A stretch of 33,475 nt of DNA from Pseudomonadota bacterium. Its GTDB lineage: Bacteria; Pseudomonadota; Alphaproteobacteria; Rhizobiales; Beijerinckiaceae. The stretch spans positions 1-33,475 of the forward strand of contig JAJZGX010000021.1 in NCBI GenBank assembly GCA_021804825.1, given 5' to 3'. Both the position numbers and the translations under genes were made by a program. Numbering within the stretch: position 1 is the stretch's first letter; each line of letters opens with the position of its first letter. Positions 15,042 to 24,154 of this stretch are shown piece by piece. Below the pieces are notes generated by a model. That model searched no databases. It was given only the letters and a program-made list of their open reading frames with translations, and was not told the DNA's origin.

Positions 15042-16064
15042 ATGATGAGAGATTTGCCGGATATGGCCACAGAGAACCGCATGGCCATTGATCTTTCAGT
15101 TGCAATCGAACATTTCAGGCTGGCCCAGCCTTTCGTGATCGCACGCGGCGCACGCACGCACGCGACCGTCGTAACCGTTACATTGCGGCGCGGCGCGGTG
15201 TTCGGGCGCGGCGAATGCGTGCCTTATGCGCGCTACGGCGAAAGCGTCGAGGGCGTAGCCGCTGGCATCGAGGCGCAACGCGCCGCTTTGCTGCAGGGCA
15301 TGAACCGGGCTGATCTGCAACGGGCCATGCCGGCCGGGGCGGCGCGCAATGCGCTTGATTGCGCCTTGTGGGATCTCGCCGCCAAAGAGGCCGGGTGCCG
15401 CGCCTGGGACCTCGCGGGTCTGCCGGCGCCGACGCCAACCACCACCGCCTTCACGCTGTCGCTCGGCACACCTGAAGCCATGGCAGCAGAAGCAGCGCGC
15501 GAGGCGGGCCGGCCCTTGCTCAAACTCAAGCTTGGCGGGGCTGGCGATGTGGCGCGCCTGCATGCGGTGCGCGCTGCGGCGCCAAAAGCCGAACTGATTG
15601 TCGATGCCAATGAAAGCTGGAATGAGGTCGTGCTCGCGGACAATCTTGAGGCGTGCCTGGCCTGCGGCGTCACGCTGGTCGAGCAGCCCTTGCCGGCGGG
15701 CAAGGACGCGCTTCTGGCGCAACTGCCGCGCCGCATAAAACTTTGCGCCGACGAGAGCGTGCATGATCGCCATGGCCTCGCCGCATTGCGCGGGCGCTAC
15801 GACATGCTCAACGTCAAGCTCGACAAGACCGGCGGCCTCAGCGAGGCACTGGCGCTCATTGCAGCAGCGCGCGCCTTGGACTTTGGCATATTTGTCGGCT
15901 GCATGGTGGCTTCATCGCTGGGGATCGCGCCCGCCATGCTCCTGACCGGGCAGGCAGATTATGTCGATCTCGACGCGCCGCTGCTGCTGGGCGAGGATCG
16001 CACGCCGGGCATTGCGTTTGCACAATCGCTGCTGCAACCGCCCGCGGCAGCGCTTTGGGGATAG
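15042..16064 (+). CDS. Dipeptide epimerase (L-Ala-D/L-Glu epimerase type), enolase superfamily
   Basis: 340 residues. The catalytic lysine pair is visible as LLKLKLGG, the metal ligands as VDANESW, EQPL and CADES, and the second lysine as NVKLDKTGG. These match the muconate-lactonizing subgroup that epimerises dipeptides released from peptidoglycan (YcjG/YkfB type). ATG 15042 has CAGGA upstream; later in-frame ATGs at 15063 and 15081 are possible. A role in murein recycling is the usual assignment. Substrate preference in this family varies, so other dipeptides are possible. Confidence 0.88.
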   Translation: MMRDLPDMATENRMAIDLSVAIEHFRLAQPFVIARGARTHATVVTVTLRRGAVFGRGECVPYARYGESVEGVAAGIEAQRAALLQGMNRADLQRAMPAGAARNALDCALWDLAAKEAGCRAWDLAGLPAPTPTTTAFTLSLGTPEAMAAEAAREAGRPLLKLKLGGAGDVARLHAVRAAAPKAELIVDANESWNEVVLADNLEACLACGVTLVEQPLPAGKDALLAQLPRRIKLCADESVHDRHGLAALRGRYDMLNVKLDKTGGLSEALALIAAARALDFGIFVGCMVASSLGIAPAMLLTGQADYVDLDAPLLLGEDRTPGIAFAQSLLQPPAAALWG

Positions 16065-16112
16065 AGCCGGGACGCCCAAAAAACCGAGCTAGGCGATCAG
16101 ACGCTCAGCTTT

Positions 16113-16856
16113 TCAGGTGCTCTGCTGACGGTATGGCGGGGCTGGAATGTCCATATGGGCGCGCCGCAGGGCGGCTGACCAGCGCTCGCGCAGATCATGA
16201 AAATAAGGCTCGCCCGGCTCGATGCGCGTTTTGAGATCGAAAGTCAGGGCATCGCGCCGCAGCATGATGAAATCCAGCGGCATGCCAACCCCGAGGTTGG
16301 AGCGAATGGTCGAATCCATCGAAATCAGCGCCACCTTGAGCGCGTCATTGAGGTCCATGTCATAAGTCACGGCGCGATCAAGGATCGGCTTGCCGTATTT
16401 GTGCTCGCCGATTTGCAGATAGGGCGTGTCTGGCGTCGTCTCGATGAAATTCCCGGCGCGATACATCAAATAGAGTTTCATCGGCTGGTTTTTGATCTGG
16501 CCGCCAAAGAGCATGGTGAAATCCAGTGAGGTGCCGGCCTGCTCGATGGCGATTCCCTCGGACTGGTAAGTGTGGCGCACCACTTCGCCGATGAATTGGG
16601 CCGCGCGAAACATGGTCGGCTGATCAAGCAGGGTGCGTGGCCCTTCGGCGGTCTCGAAGCCTTCACGCAGCACCGCAAGGATGCTCTGGGTGAAGGCCAG
16701 ATTACCGGCGGTCGCCAGCGCGAACAGCTTTTCGCCGGGCTGCTCGAATACGTGCAGTTTGCGGAAGGTCGCGATATTGTCGAGGCCCGCGTTCGTGCGC
16801 GTGTCGGCCAGCACGACCAGGCCTTGTTGCAGGCAGATGCCGACACAATAGGTCAT
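16113..16856 (-). CDS. Anbu proteasome-like peptidase
   Basis: 247 residues of the Ntn-hydrolase fold related to HslV and the 20S proteasome. The start MTYCVGICLQQGLVVLADTRT is characteristic of Anbu. After removal of Met the N-terminal threonine becomes Thr1, and Asp17 and Lys32 follow in the expected positions. Anbu forms a self-assembling open ring or helical particle in the cytoplasm; its natural substrates are unresolved. It is the last gene of a four-gene minus-strand operon made of the classic Anbu partners, 38 bp after the transglutaminase-like gene. Confidence 0.9.
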   Translation of the reverse strand: MTYCVGICLQQGLVVLADTRTNAGLDNIATFRKLHVFEQPGEKLFALATAGNLAFTQSILAVLREGFETAEGPRTLLDQPTMFRAAQFIGEVVRHTYQSEGIAIEQAGTSLDFTMLFGGQIKNQPMKLYLMYRAGNFIETTPDTPYLQIGEHKYGKPILDRAVTYDMDLNDALKVALISMDSTIRSNLGVGMPLDFIMLRRDALTFDLKTRIEPGEPYFHDLRERWSAALRRAHMDIPAPPYRQQST

Positions 16857-16894
16857 AAGCGATCAAATACTCTTGGAGCTTGCGGGGCTGCCAC

Positions 16895-17719
16895 TCATTG
16901 GGCAGAATTGGCGATAATTTGCGAGACATGGACGGCGACGTCAAGTGTTTCCGTGCCACCGCCCGAACGCGATCCACGCACCGGCGCGGCATCATGTGCA
17001 TTGGTGCCGATCGCCACACGCACATAGCGCTCGTCGACACAAACGCCATTGGCCGGATCAAAGCCGATCCAGCCGAGGCCCTCGATGTGGGCTTCGGCCC
17101 AGGCGTGGCCCGCCGACTGCTCGGTGGTCTCATGCAGAAGATAATAGCCGCTGACATAACGGGCCGGAATATCAAGAACATGGGCGCAACTGAGAAACAC
17201 CTGCGCAAAATCCTGACAGACGCCAATGCGGTTTTCCCATGCCTGCGCGGCGCTGGTGAGCGATGAAGTTTCGCCGACCACAAAGCGCATCTGCTTCTGG
17301 ATGGCCTGCATGAGCGCGTGGAGCGTTGCCACGCTGTCGCCACCCTCGGCCGCCCGCAACCCATAGGCAAACTGCGTGATCGCCGGATTTGGATCCGTCA
17401 GTTCACTGCTCCGCAGCCAGAAACCGGGCGGGAAGGTCTCGCGTGCGCCGCTCACCTTTCCGGCGGTATCGGTCGTGTCGATGATGCCGGAAACATTGAC
17501 ATTGACCTCGCTGACCGGCCCCTCGATGAAGAATGTGCGGGTGATGTTGCCAAGCGCATCTTCACCGCCCAACAGCAAGCCGTCGGCATCGATTTCAATG
17601 CGCCAATCGCGCACAAATTGCCCATCATGGGCGCGCGGCGTCAAACGCAGCACCTGCATGGCATGGCGCACCGGCGCACCATAGTGGTACCGCGTGGTAT
17701 GGCTGAGTTTCAGGCGCAT
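16895..17719 (-). CDS. Transglutaminase-like cysteine protease of the Anbu cluster
   Basis: 274 residues from ATG 17719, which begins MRLKLSHTTRYHY as the family does. The open frame runs further back to 17938, but that part overlaps the alpha-E gene. The papain-like triad is visible: Cys in RIGVCQDFAQ, His in SAGHAWAEAH and Asp in GFDPANG. An N-terminal beta-rich region precedes the core. It starts one base after the alpha-E stop codon, so translational coupling is likely. The family is predicted to form or cleave peptide bonds together with the ATP-grasp and alpha-E proteins; the target peptide is unknown. Confidence 0.9.
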   Translation of the reverse strand: MRLKLSHTTRYHYGAPVRHAMQVLRLTPRAHDGQFVRDWRIEIDADGLLLGGEDALGNITRTFFIEGPVSEVNVNVSGIIDTTDTAGKVSGARETFPPGFWLRSSELTDPNPAITQFAYGLRAAEGGDSVATLHALMQAIQKQMRFVVGETSSLTSAAQAWENRIGVCQDFAQVFLSCAHVLDIPARYVSGYYLLHETTEQSAGHAWAEAHIEGLGWIGFDPANGVCVDERYVRVAIGTNAHDAAPVRGSRSGGGTETLDVAVHVSQIIANSAQ

Positions 17720-17720
17720 G

Positions 17721-18662
17721 TCATTGCAGATACTGGCTGGCGATGGCGCTGCCAAGCTGATTGTTGTCGTTGATGAAGCTGCCAAGAAACTCATGCAGCC
17801 CCGTTTGAAACAGCCGGTCGATGGGCGTGTTTTGCAGTTGCCCGAGCATGGCGCGCGCGAGGCGCTGGCTCTCGCCCTGCCGACCATAAAGATCGGCGAT
17901 GCGCTCCAGGAAGCGAGAGATCTCGCCATAGACAGCAATCAGCGAGCGCGGCTGTTCGGGGCGCAAAATCAGAAAATCCGCCACCAGCCACGGTTTGACG
18001 CTTTCGCGATAGACCCATTGAAACGACGTCAGCGCGGAGACCGAGCGCAGCAGCGACGTCCATTGAAAATAATCCAGCCCGCCACCCACCGCTTCGCTTT
18101 GCGGCAGAAGGACGTGATATTTCACATCGAGCAGGCGGGCGGAATTGTCGGCGCGCTCCACAAATGTGCCAAGGCGCTGAAACCAATAGGGATCGGTGCG
18201 CAGCATGGTGCGATAAGCGACGCTGTCAAAGCGCAGCGAGGTCTCCATGATCATGGCGAGGAACCGGCTCAGTTCCGGCCCGCTGATTTCGGCAAAGTCG
18301 ATGTTCTGCAGCGACAGCCAGGCGCCGTTGACCACCTCCCACATTTCTGCGGTCATCGCGCCGCGCACGGCCCGCGCATTGGCGCGGCAGGTCTGGATGC
18401 AGGCAAGAATTGAATTGGGATTGTCTGGTGAGGCGACCAGGAAATCGACCACGGATTCGCGCGTCGCCTTCTCGCGGTGTTGCTGGAACAGCGTGGCGCA
18501 ACCGGCGGTAGCCACGGCGCTTTCCCACTCGTTCATCGTGCCGGAATATTCGGTGGGCAATGTCGACATGCGCGATGCGACATCCAGCACCCGGGCAAGA
18601 TTTTCCGCCCGCTCCATATAGCGAGACAACCAGAACAAACTGTCAGCGGTGCGGCTCAACAT
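17721..18662 (-). CDS. Alpha-E domain protein (DUF403)
   Basis: 313 residues, almost wholly helical, beginning MLSRTADSLFWLSRYMERAE, the hallmark of the alpha-E family. The RY...ER and later WKxL-type and RADNSARLLD segments fit. It has no enzymatic motif and is thought to act with the adjacent ATP-grasp and transglutaminase proteins in an uncharacterised peptide-linking system. The spacings (21 bp after the ATP-grasp gene, 1 bp before the next) show a compact operon. Confidence 0.9.
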   Translation of the reverse strand: MLSRTADSLFWLSRYMERAENLARVLDVASRMSTLPTEYSGTMNEWESAVATAGCATLFQQHREKATRESVVDFLVASPDNPNSILACIQTCRANARAVRGAMTAEMWEVVNGAWLSLQNIDFAEISGPELSRFLAMIMETSLRFDSVAYRTMLRTDPYWFQRLGTFVERADNSARLLDVKYHVLLPQSEAVGGGLDYFQWTSLLRSVSALTSFQWVYRESVKPWLVADFLILRPEQPRSLIAVYGEISRFLERIADLYGRQGESQRLARAMLGQLQNTPIDRLFQTGLHEFLGSFINDNNQLGSAIASQYLQ

Positions 18663-18683
18663 GGCAGAAACTGTCTCCGATCG

Positions 18684-20123
18684 TCAAAGCGGGAATGGCT
18701 GCATGGCGGATTCATCATCGACCACCCAGGTGTCTTTGGTGCCCCCGCCTTGCGATGAATTGACCACGAGCGAGCCCGCCGTCATCGCCACGCGTGTCAA
18801 GCCGCCTGGCACAATGCGCACCTTGTCGGCGCCGCAGAGCACGAACGGGCGCAAATCGACATGGCGCGAGGCAATGCCATTGTCGAGGAAACACGGCACG
18901 GTCGAAAGCGACAGGGTTGGCTGGGCGATATAGGCGGCGGGATCGTGCTTGAGCTTGGTGGCAAAAGCTTCGAGTTCGGCGCGCGAGGCGTGCGGCCCCA
19001 CCAACATGCCGTAACCACCCGAGCCGTTGACTTCCTTCACCACCAGTTCGCTGAGATGCGCGAGCACATATTTCAGCGCGTCCTGCTCACGACAGCGCCA
19101 TGTTGGCACATTTTTGAGCAGAGGCTCCTGCCCCGAAAAGAAGCGGACGATGTCCGGCATGTAGCTGTATATGGCCTTGTCATCGGCAATGCCGGTGCCA
19201 ACGGCGTTTGAGACCGTGACATTGCCCGCCTCATAAGCCGCCATGAGACCCGGCACGCCCAGCGCCGAGTCGGGCCGGAAGGCCAGAGGATCGAGGTATT
19301 CATCATCGATCCGGCGGTAGATGACATCGACCCGTTTTGGCCCCTCGGTGGTGCGCATGAACACCACATTGCCGCGCACGAACAGATCGCGGCCCTCGAC
19401 CAGTTCGATGCCCATTTTATCGGAAAGGAAGCTGTGTTCATAATAGGCCGAATTGAGCGCGCCAGGGGTGAGAAGCACGATTTCCGGTTCTTTTGATGCT
19501 GTCGCCGGCGCCAGCGAGCGCAGCGTTGCTTTCAGCTTGTCGGGGTAGTCATCAACCGGGCGCACCCGCATTTTCGCGAAAAGCTCCGGAAACAGGCGAA
19601 ACATCACCTCGCGGTTTTCCAGCATGTAGGAGACCCCTGAAGGCGTGCGGGCATTGTCCTCCAGTACATAAAGGTCATCCTCGCCGCAGCGCACGACATC
19701 AATGCCAGCGATGTGGACATATTGCCCCGCAGCAGGTTTGATACGGGTCATTTCCGGGCGGAAGGCGGCATTGCGCAGCACCAGATCCTCGGGGACGATG
19801 CCGGCCCGGACGATCTCGCGGGCGCCGTAAACATCGGCGATGAAAGCATTGAGGGCACGCACGCGCTGTTCGAGACCGGCCTCGAGCTTTTTCCATTCTT
19901 TCATGGCAAGCAGGCGTGGAATGATGTCGAAAGGGATCAACCTCTCACCGCCCTGCTCGTCGCCATAGACCGAAAAGGTGATGCCTATCCGCCGGAACAT
20001 GGCCTCGGCCTCGGCACGCCGGTGCGCCAGTTGATCGCCCGGTGTTGCGGCCAGCCAGTCGGAGAGATCGGCATAGACCTCGCGGGTTGCACCATCGTCG
20101 CCATTCATTTCATCAAAGGCCAA
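18684..20123 (-). CDS. Circularly permuted ATP-grasp type 2 protein
   Basis: About 479 residues. TTG 20123 follows AGGGAG by six bases and yields a start AFDEMNGDDG like other members; the frame is open to a TTG at 20159 and an internal ATG lies at 20108. Segments GERLIPFDIIPRLL, LEDNARTPSGVSYMLENR, VVKEVNGSGGYGMLVGP and GGGTKDTWV belong to the DUF404/DUF407 ATP-grasp family. These enzymes are predicted to make peptide or isopeptide bonds with ATP, but the product is unknown. It is the first gene of the Anbu-associated operon. Confidence 0.9.
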   Translation of the reverse strand: MAFDEMNGDDGATREVYADLSDWLAATPGDQLAHRRAEAEAMFRRIGITFSVYGDEQGGERLIPFDIIPRLLAMKEWKKLEAGLEQRVRALNAFIADVYGAREIVRAGIVPEDLVLRNAAFRPEMTRIKPAAGQYVHIAGIDVVRCGEDDLYVLEDNARTPSGVSYMLENREVMFRLFPELFAKMRVRPVDDYPDKLKATLRSLAPATASKEPEIVLLTPGALNSAYYEHSFLSDKMGIELVEGRDLFVRGNVVFMRTTEGPKRVDVIYRRIDDEYLDPLAFRPDSALGVPGLMAAYEAGNVTVSNAVGTGIADDKAIYSYMPDIVRFFSGQEPLLKNVPTWRCREQDALKYVLAHLSELVVKEVNGSGGYGMLVGPHASRAELEAFATKLKHDPAAYIAQPTLSLSTVPCFLDNGIASRHVDLRPFVLCGADKVRIVPGGLTRVAMTAGSLVVNSSQGGGTKDTWVVDDESAMQPFPL

Positions 20124-20576
20124 GGCAAGCTCCCTACCGTTTGAAAAACTGGCAAGCAATTAGGATGCCATGATCGCCGGACATGCAGCGCGTGCGGTTC
20201 GCTGTCGGCGTGGTGATCGGCACATAGATGCCTTCGTGCCGCGGCCCCCGTGGGGATGCTGCCGAAGACCGGGAGATAAGCGCTCTGGCCTCGCAAGTTT
20301 GTTTCACTAGCGGGATACCCTTGGCGGGAGGAATGCGGGCGCAATGAATTTGCGCGCTCAAAGCGGAATGTGATGTTGCAACCTTTTACCATCGAGCGCA
20401 AGTTGCGGACATATGCGTCAGAATCGCCGGAGGATGGCCCTTTGAAACTCGCGCTGGTTATCCCGGCCACGACGCGTCCCCGTTCACGGCGCGCGCGCGA
20501 TGTGCCTTGTTGCCGTGCGGAAGGCCAAGGGCGGCACGATGCGTTGTAACGACCTCGCCTGCGCATCGGCGGCGCC
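20124..20576. other. Non-coding stretch between ATP-grasp and MFS genes
   Basis: About 450 bp between divergent genes, with no convincing reading frame. The only structure seen is an inverted repeat GCGCAA-N5-TTGCGC at 20339-20355. It should hold the promoters of both the Anbu-type operon and the MFS gene, but neither can be pinned down. Confidence 0.4.
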
Positions 20577-21734
20577 ATGAGTGACACGACGTTGAGCGCC
20601 GACCGGTTCGTGATACAAAGGGCCGGGACAGGCACGCGGTTGTTTTTCCTTGCGAACGGCTTTGCCATAGCCTGCTGGGCACCGCTGGTGCCGTTTGCCA
20701 AGGCGCGGCTTGGCATAGGTGATGGTGAACTTGGCTTGCTACTGGCGTGTATCGGGCTCGGCTCCATTGCTGCCATGGCGATTTCCGGGATTTACAGTGC
20801 CCGCAACGGGCCACATCGCGTCATGCTGGTCAGCGGCTTCGGGCTGATCGTGCTGCTGCCACCGCTCGCTTTTGCGGCATCCTCGCTCAGTCTTGGGGTG
20901 GCGCTGTTCATTTTTGGCGCGGCGCTGGGATCGCTGGACGTGGCCATGAACATGCACGGCGTTGACGTTGAACGGCAGGCACATCAGCCGCTGATGTCCG
21001 GCTTTCACGCGCAATTCAGCATTGGCGGGGTGCTCGGCGCGGCCATGATGACACTGCTGTTGTGGATGGGGGTCGGGCCATTTGCCTGCACTCTGGTTGA
21101 TTCCACGCTGATTGCCGTGCTGCTGGCTTTTGCGGCACCGCGGATCTTGCGTCAGGCGGAGGCGTCACCCGACCCGATCTTTGCGCTGCCGCATGGTTTC
21201 GTGCTGATTCTGGCGCTGCTCGCGGCGGCGATGTTTCTTGTCGAAGGCGCGGTGCTCGACTGGAGCGCCGTCCTGCTGGTGGGGCAGCATCTGGAACCGG
21301 CCACCAGAGGCGGGATCGGCTTTGCGTTTTTCTCGGTGGCAATGACGCTGGGCCGGCTGTTTGGCGACAGATTGGTGGCGGCCCTTGGTGACCGCACTGC
21401 CATGGTTGGCGGTGCCACGCTCGCCATGCTCGGCTTCATCATGGTGTTGCTGGCCCCGGCCCTGACCGTGGCGCTGGCCGGATTTGCCCTGGTCGGGCTT
21501 GGTGCCGCCAATATCGTGCCCATCCTGTTTCGCCTCGGCGGCACGCAGCGCTTCATGCCGGCGGGCCTCGCCATAGCGGCAATCTCCACCACCGGCTATG
21601 CCGGCGGGCTGGCCGGGCCGGCCGCCTTGGGTCTGGTCGCGCATTGGTTTGATCTCGCGCAGGCCTTCTGGCTGCTGGCCGGTTTGATGGCGCTGGTTGC
21701 GCTGGCGGGTCGGCGGGTGACCGCAAGGACATGA
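20577..21734 (+). CDS. MFS transporter (YbjJ-like)
   Basis: 385 residues with about 12 membrane helices. The loop-containing halves resemble the YbjJ/FucP-like branch: NGFAIACWAPLVPFAKARLG at the start, then GSLDVAMNMHGVDVERQ and GYAGGLAGPAALGLVAHW later. It should be an inner-membrane secondary transporter. The substrate is not predictable; closeness to inositol genes (iolB, iolR-type) hints at a sugar or polyol. It is convergent with the TMEM175-like gene, 28 bp apart. Confidence 0.8.
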   Translation: MSDTTLSADRFVIQRAGTGTRLFFLANGFAIACWAPLVPFAKARLGIGDGELGLLLACIGLGSIAAMAISGIYSARNGPHRVMLVSGFGLIVLLPPLAFAASSLSLGVALFIFGAALGSLDVAMNMHGVDVERQAHQPLMSGFHAQFSIGGVLGAAMMTLLLWMGVGPFACTLVDSTLIAVLLAFAAPRILRQAEASPDPIFALPHGFVLILALLAAAMFLVEGAVLDWSAVLLVGQHLEPATRGGIGFAFFSVAMTLGRLFGDRLVAALGDRTAMVGGATLAMLGFIMVLLAPALTVALAGFALVGLGAANIVPILFRLGGTQRFMPAGLAIAAISTTGYAGGLAGPAALGLVAHWFDLAQAFWLLAGLMALVALAGRRVTART

Positions 21735-21762
21735 TGCAGCCAAGGCCGGATGATTTCTTGCT

Positions 21763-22338
<576 letters not shown>

Positions 22339-22345
22339 GGCCACC

Positions 22346-23146
22346 TCACGCTTTCAGCAGCCATTCGTGGGCCGGATCATTGTGGAACTTCCAGATGCGT
22401 TTCGGCCCGGCCATGACATTGAGATAAAACAGGTCATAGCCATGCGCGACGCCGACCGGGTGATAACCACGTGGCACCAGCACCACGTCGCGATCCTCAA
22501 GCGCGATGGTTTCATCAAGCGAACGGTCATCGGTATAGACCCGTTGCACGGCATAGCCTTGCGGTGGGTTGAAGCGATGATAATAAGTCTCTTCGAGCTG
22601 GCTTTCGGCGGGCAAGGCGTCGCGATCATGCTTGTGCGGCGGATAGCTCGACCAATTACCAGAAGGCGTGATCACTTCGACCACCAGCAGGCTCTCGGCA
22701 TGCGGGCTGGTGTCGGGGAGAATGTTGGCGACAAGGCGGGTGTTGCTGCCTTTGCCCCGGGTTTCCTGGCCGACCTCACTTGGCGGGATCAGCCGAGCTG
22801 GCAGGCGCCCTTGCGCCGGGGCCGAGCACAATGCAACCTCGCAAGGCGAAGTTGCACGCAACTCGAAGTCCGATTGAGCCGGGACATAGGCCGATGAAGG
22901 TGGCCCGGCAAACGGCCCCTCGCGCCCGCCGACAGACCCGAGTAACGCGCCCTTGACGGCCACGTCCGCCGTGCCCGACAGCGGCACGAGGCAAAATTCG
23001 CGCGCACCGGTGTCCATGCGCAAAATGTCGCCCTTTGCCAGTCGGTGCACGGCGAAGCCGACATAGATCCAGCCCGCCGATTGCGGCGTGACATGATGAA
23101 TGCACCCGGTTTCGCTCCGGGGCCGCAGGTGGAGATGTGATGCCAT
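22346..23146 (-). CDS. iolB: 5-deoxy-glucuronate isomerase
   Basis: 266 residues with the bicupin form of IolB. It converts 5-deoxy-D-glucuronate to 2-deoxy-5-keto-D-gluconate in myo-inositol breakdown. Metal-ligand segments PPHKHDRDA, ETYYHRFNPPQGYAVQRVY and LVPRGYHPVG are present. GAAGAGG lies before the ATG. It follows the RpiR-type regulator gene by 35 bp. No other iol catabolic gene (iolC, iolD, iolE, iolG, iolA) occurs in the window, so the rest of the pathway must lie elsewhere or be absent. Confidence 0.92.
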   Translation of the reverse strand: MASHLHLRPRSETGCIHHVTPQSAGWIYVGFAVHRLAKGDILRMDTGAREFCLVPLSGTADVAVKGALLGSVGGREGPFAGPPSSAYVPAQSDFELRATSPCEVALCSAPAQGRLPARLIPPSEVGQETRGKGSNTRLVANILPDTSPHAESLLVVEVITPSGNWSSYPPHKHDRDALPAESQLEETYYHRFNPPQGYAVQRVYTDDRSLDETIALEDRDVVLVPRGYHPVGVAHGYDLFYLNVMAGPKRIWKFHNDPAHEWLLKA

Positions 23147-23181
23147 TGCGCTACCTCTTCAAGAGAATGATGGAAAACCTG

Positions 23182-23994
23182 TCAGGCGCGTGCCTCTGCC
23201 GTTGCGACCGCCAGGGTCATGGCCAGCGCATGCGTCGCCGCCAGCGACCGAAAGGCACCAAAATCGGCTTCGGCAATTTCCAGCCAGACATCCGCCAGCG
23301 GCGCGAGCGGTGAAAATGGACTGTCGGTGATCGCCACCACCGGCACCGAGCGCTCTTTGGCGAGGCGCGCGGTCTCCAGCGTGACCGCCGCATAGGGCGC
23401 GTAACTCACGACCATCAGCGCATCGCCGCTGCGCGCCGAATTGACCTGCTCGGGTGCCATGCCCCCGGAATTGTCGATCAGCACCGCACGCACATCAAGC
23501 TTGGAAAAGGCATAGAACAGCGCTGCCGCCATCGGATAGACCCGGCGCGCGCCCAGCAGATAAACCGTGTCGGACTTCGCCAGCAAGGCAACGGCGTTTT
23601 CGAGCGCGACCGGGTTCAGCGAGGTGCGGGCTCGCGTCAGTGAGACTTCCGCAGCCCGGGCAAAGCCATCGAACATGGTGATCGGGCCACCGGCCCCGCG
23701 CAAGGTCGCGAGCCGCTGGCGATAATCGGGAAAGCCGTGCCGCAGCCGGGTGCGATAAACCGCCTGCAAATCCGAAAACCCCGAAAACCCGATGGTTTTG
23801 GCAAAACGCACCAAAGTCGAGGGCTGCACATGTGCCGCCTCGGCGACTTCGGCAGCCGTGGCAAAGGCAAAATCCTCGGCATGGCTGAGCACGAATTCCG
23901 CGACCTGGCGCAAGCGCTTGGGCATGGCCGGGCCGCTTTCGCGCAACCGCACCTGCAATGCCTCGAATTCATGCAAACTCTGATCCATGCCCAT
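23182..23994 (-). CDS. iolR: RpiR-family regulator, probable IolR
   Basis: 270 residues. The N-terminal HTH_6 domain (PKRLRQVAEFVLSHAEDFAFATAAEVAEAAHVQPSTLVRFAKTIGF region) is followed by a SIS sugar-phosphate-binding domain (VYLLGARRVYPMAAALFYAF, VVSYAPYAAVTLE). Rhizobial IolR proteins are RpiR-type repressors of inositol catabolism. The adjacent iolB gene, and a GGAA-N6-TTCC operator just upstream, support the name. Starts at 23994 or 23988 are both possible. Confidence 0.82.
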   Translation of the reverse strand: MGMDQSLHEFEALQVRLRESGPAMPKRLRQVAEFVLSHAEDFAFATAAEVAEAAHVQPSTLVRFAKTIGFSGFSDLQAVYRTRLRHGFPDYRQRLATLRGAGGPITMFDGFARAAEVSLTRARTSLNPVALENAVALLAKSDTVYLLGARRVYPMAAALFYAFSKLDVRAVLIDNSGGMAPEQVNSARSGDALMVVSYAPYAAVTLETARLAKERSVPVVAITDSPFSPLAPLADVWLEIAEADFGAFRSLAATHALAMTLAVATAEARA

Positions 23995-24032
23995 TCAACC
24001 CCGGCTATATCGTCCCTATCATGCCCTGAATG

Positions 24033-24054
24033 AAATGGAATTGAAATTCCATTT
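24033..24054. promoter_or_regulatory. IolR-type operator palindrome
   Basis: AAATGGAAT-TGAA-ATTCCATTT is a perfect 9-bp inverted repeat and contains GGAA-N6-TTCC at 24037-24050, the motif described for rhizobial IolR. It lies 39 bp upstream of the regulator start and about 100 bp upstream of the divergent acyl-CoA dehydrogenase gene. Autoregulation is likely. Control of the dehydrogenase is possible. Confidence 0.6.
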
Positions 24055-24154
24055 TTGCGATAATCTGTTTCATAATTGCAATTTTGATGTTTGTCCTTGT
24101 CAGTGTGGCGTGGGCGGGGCAATCTTGCCGCCATAAGCAAAGGGAGATGCGGCG

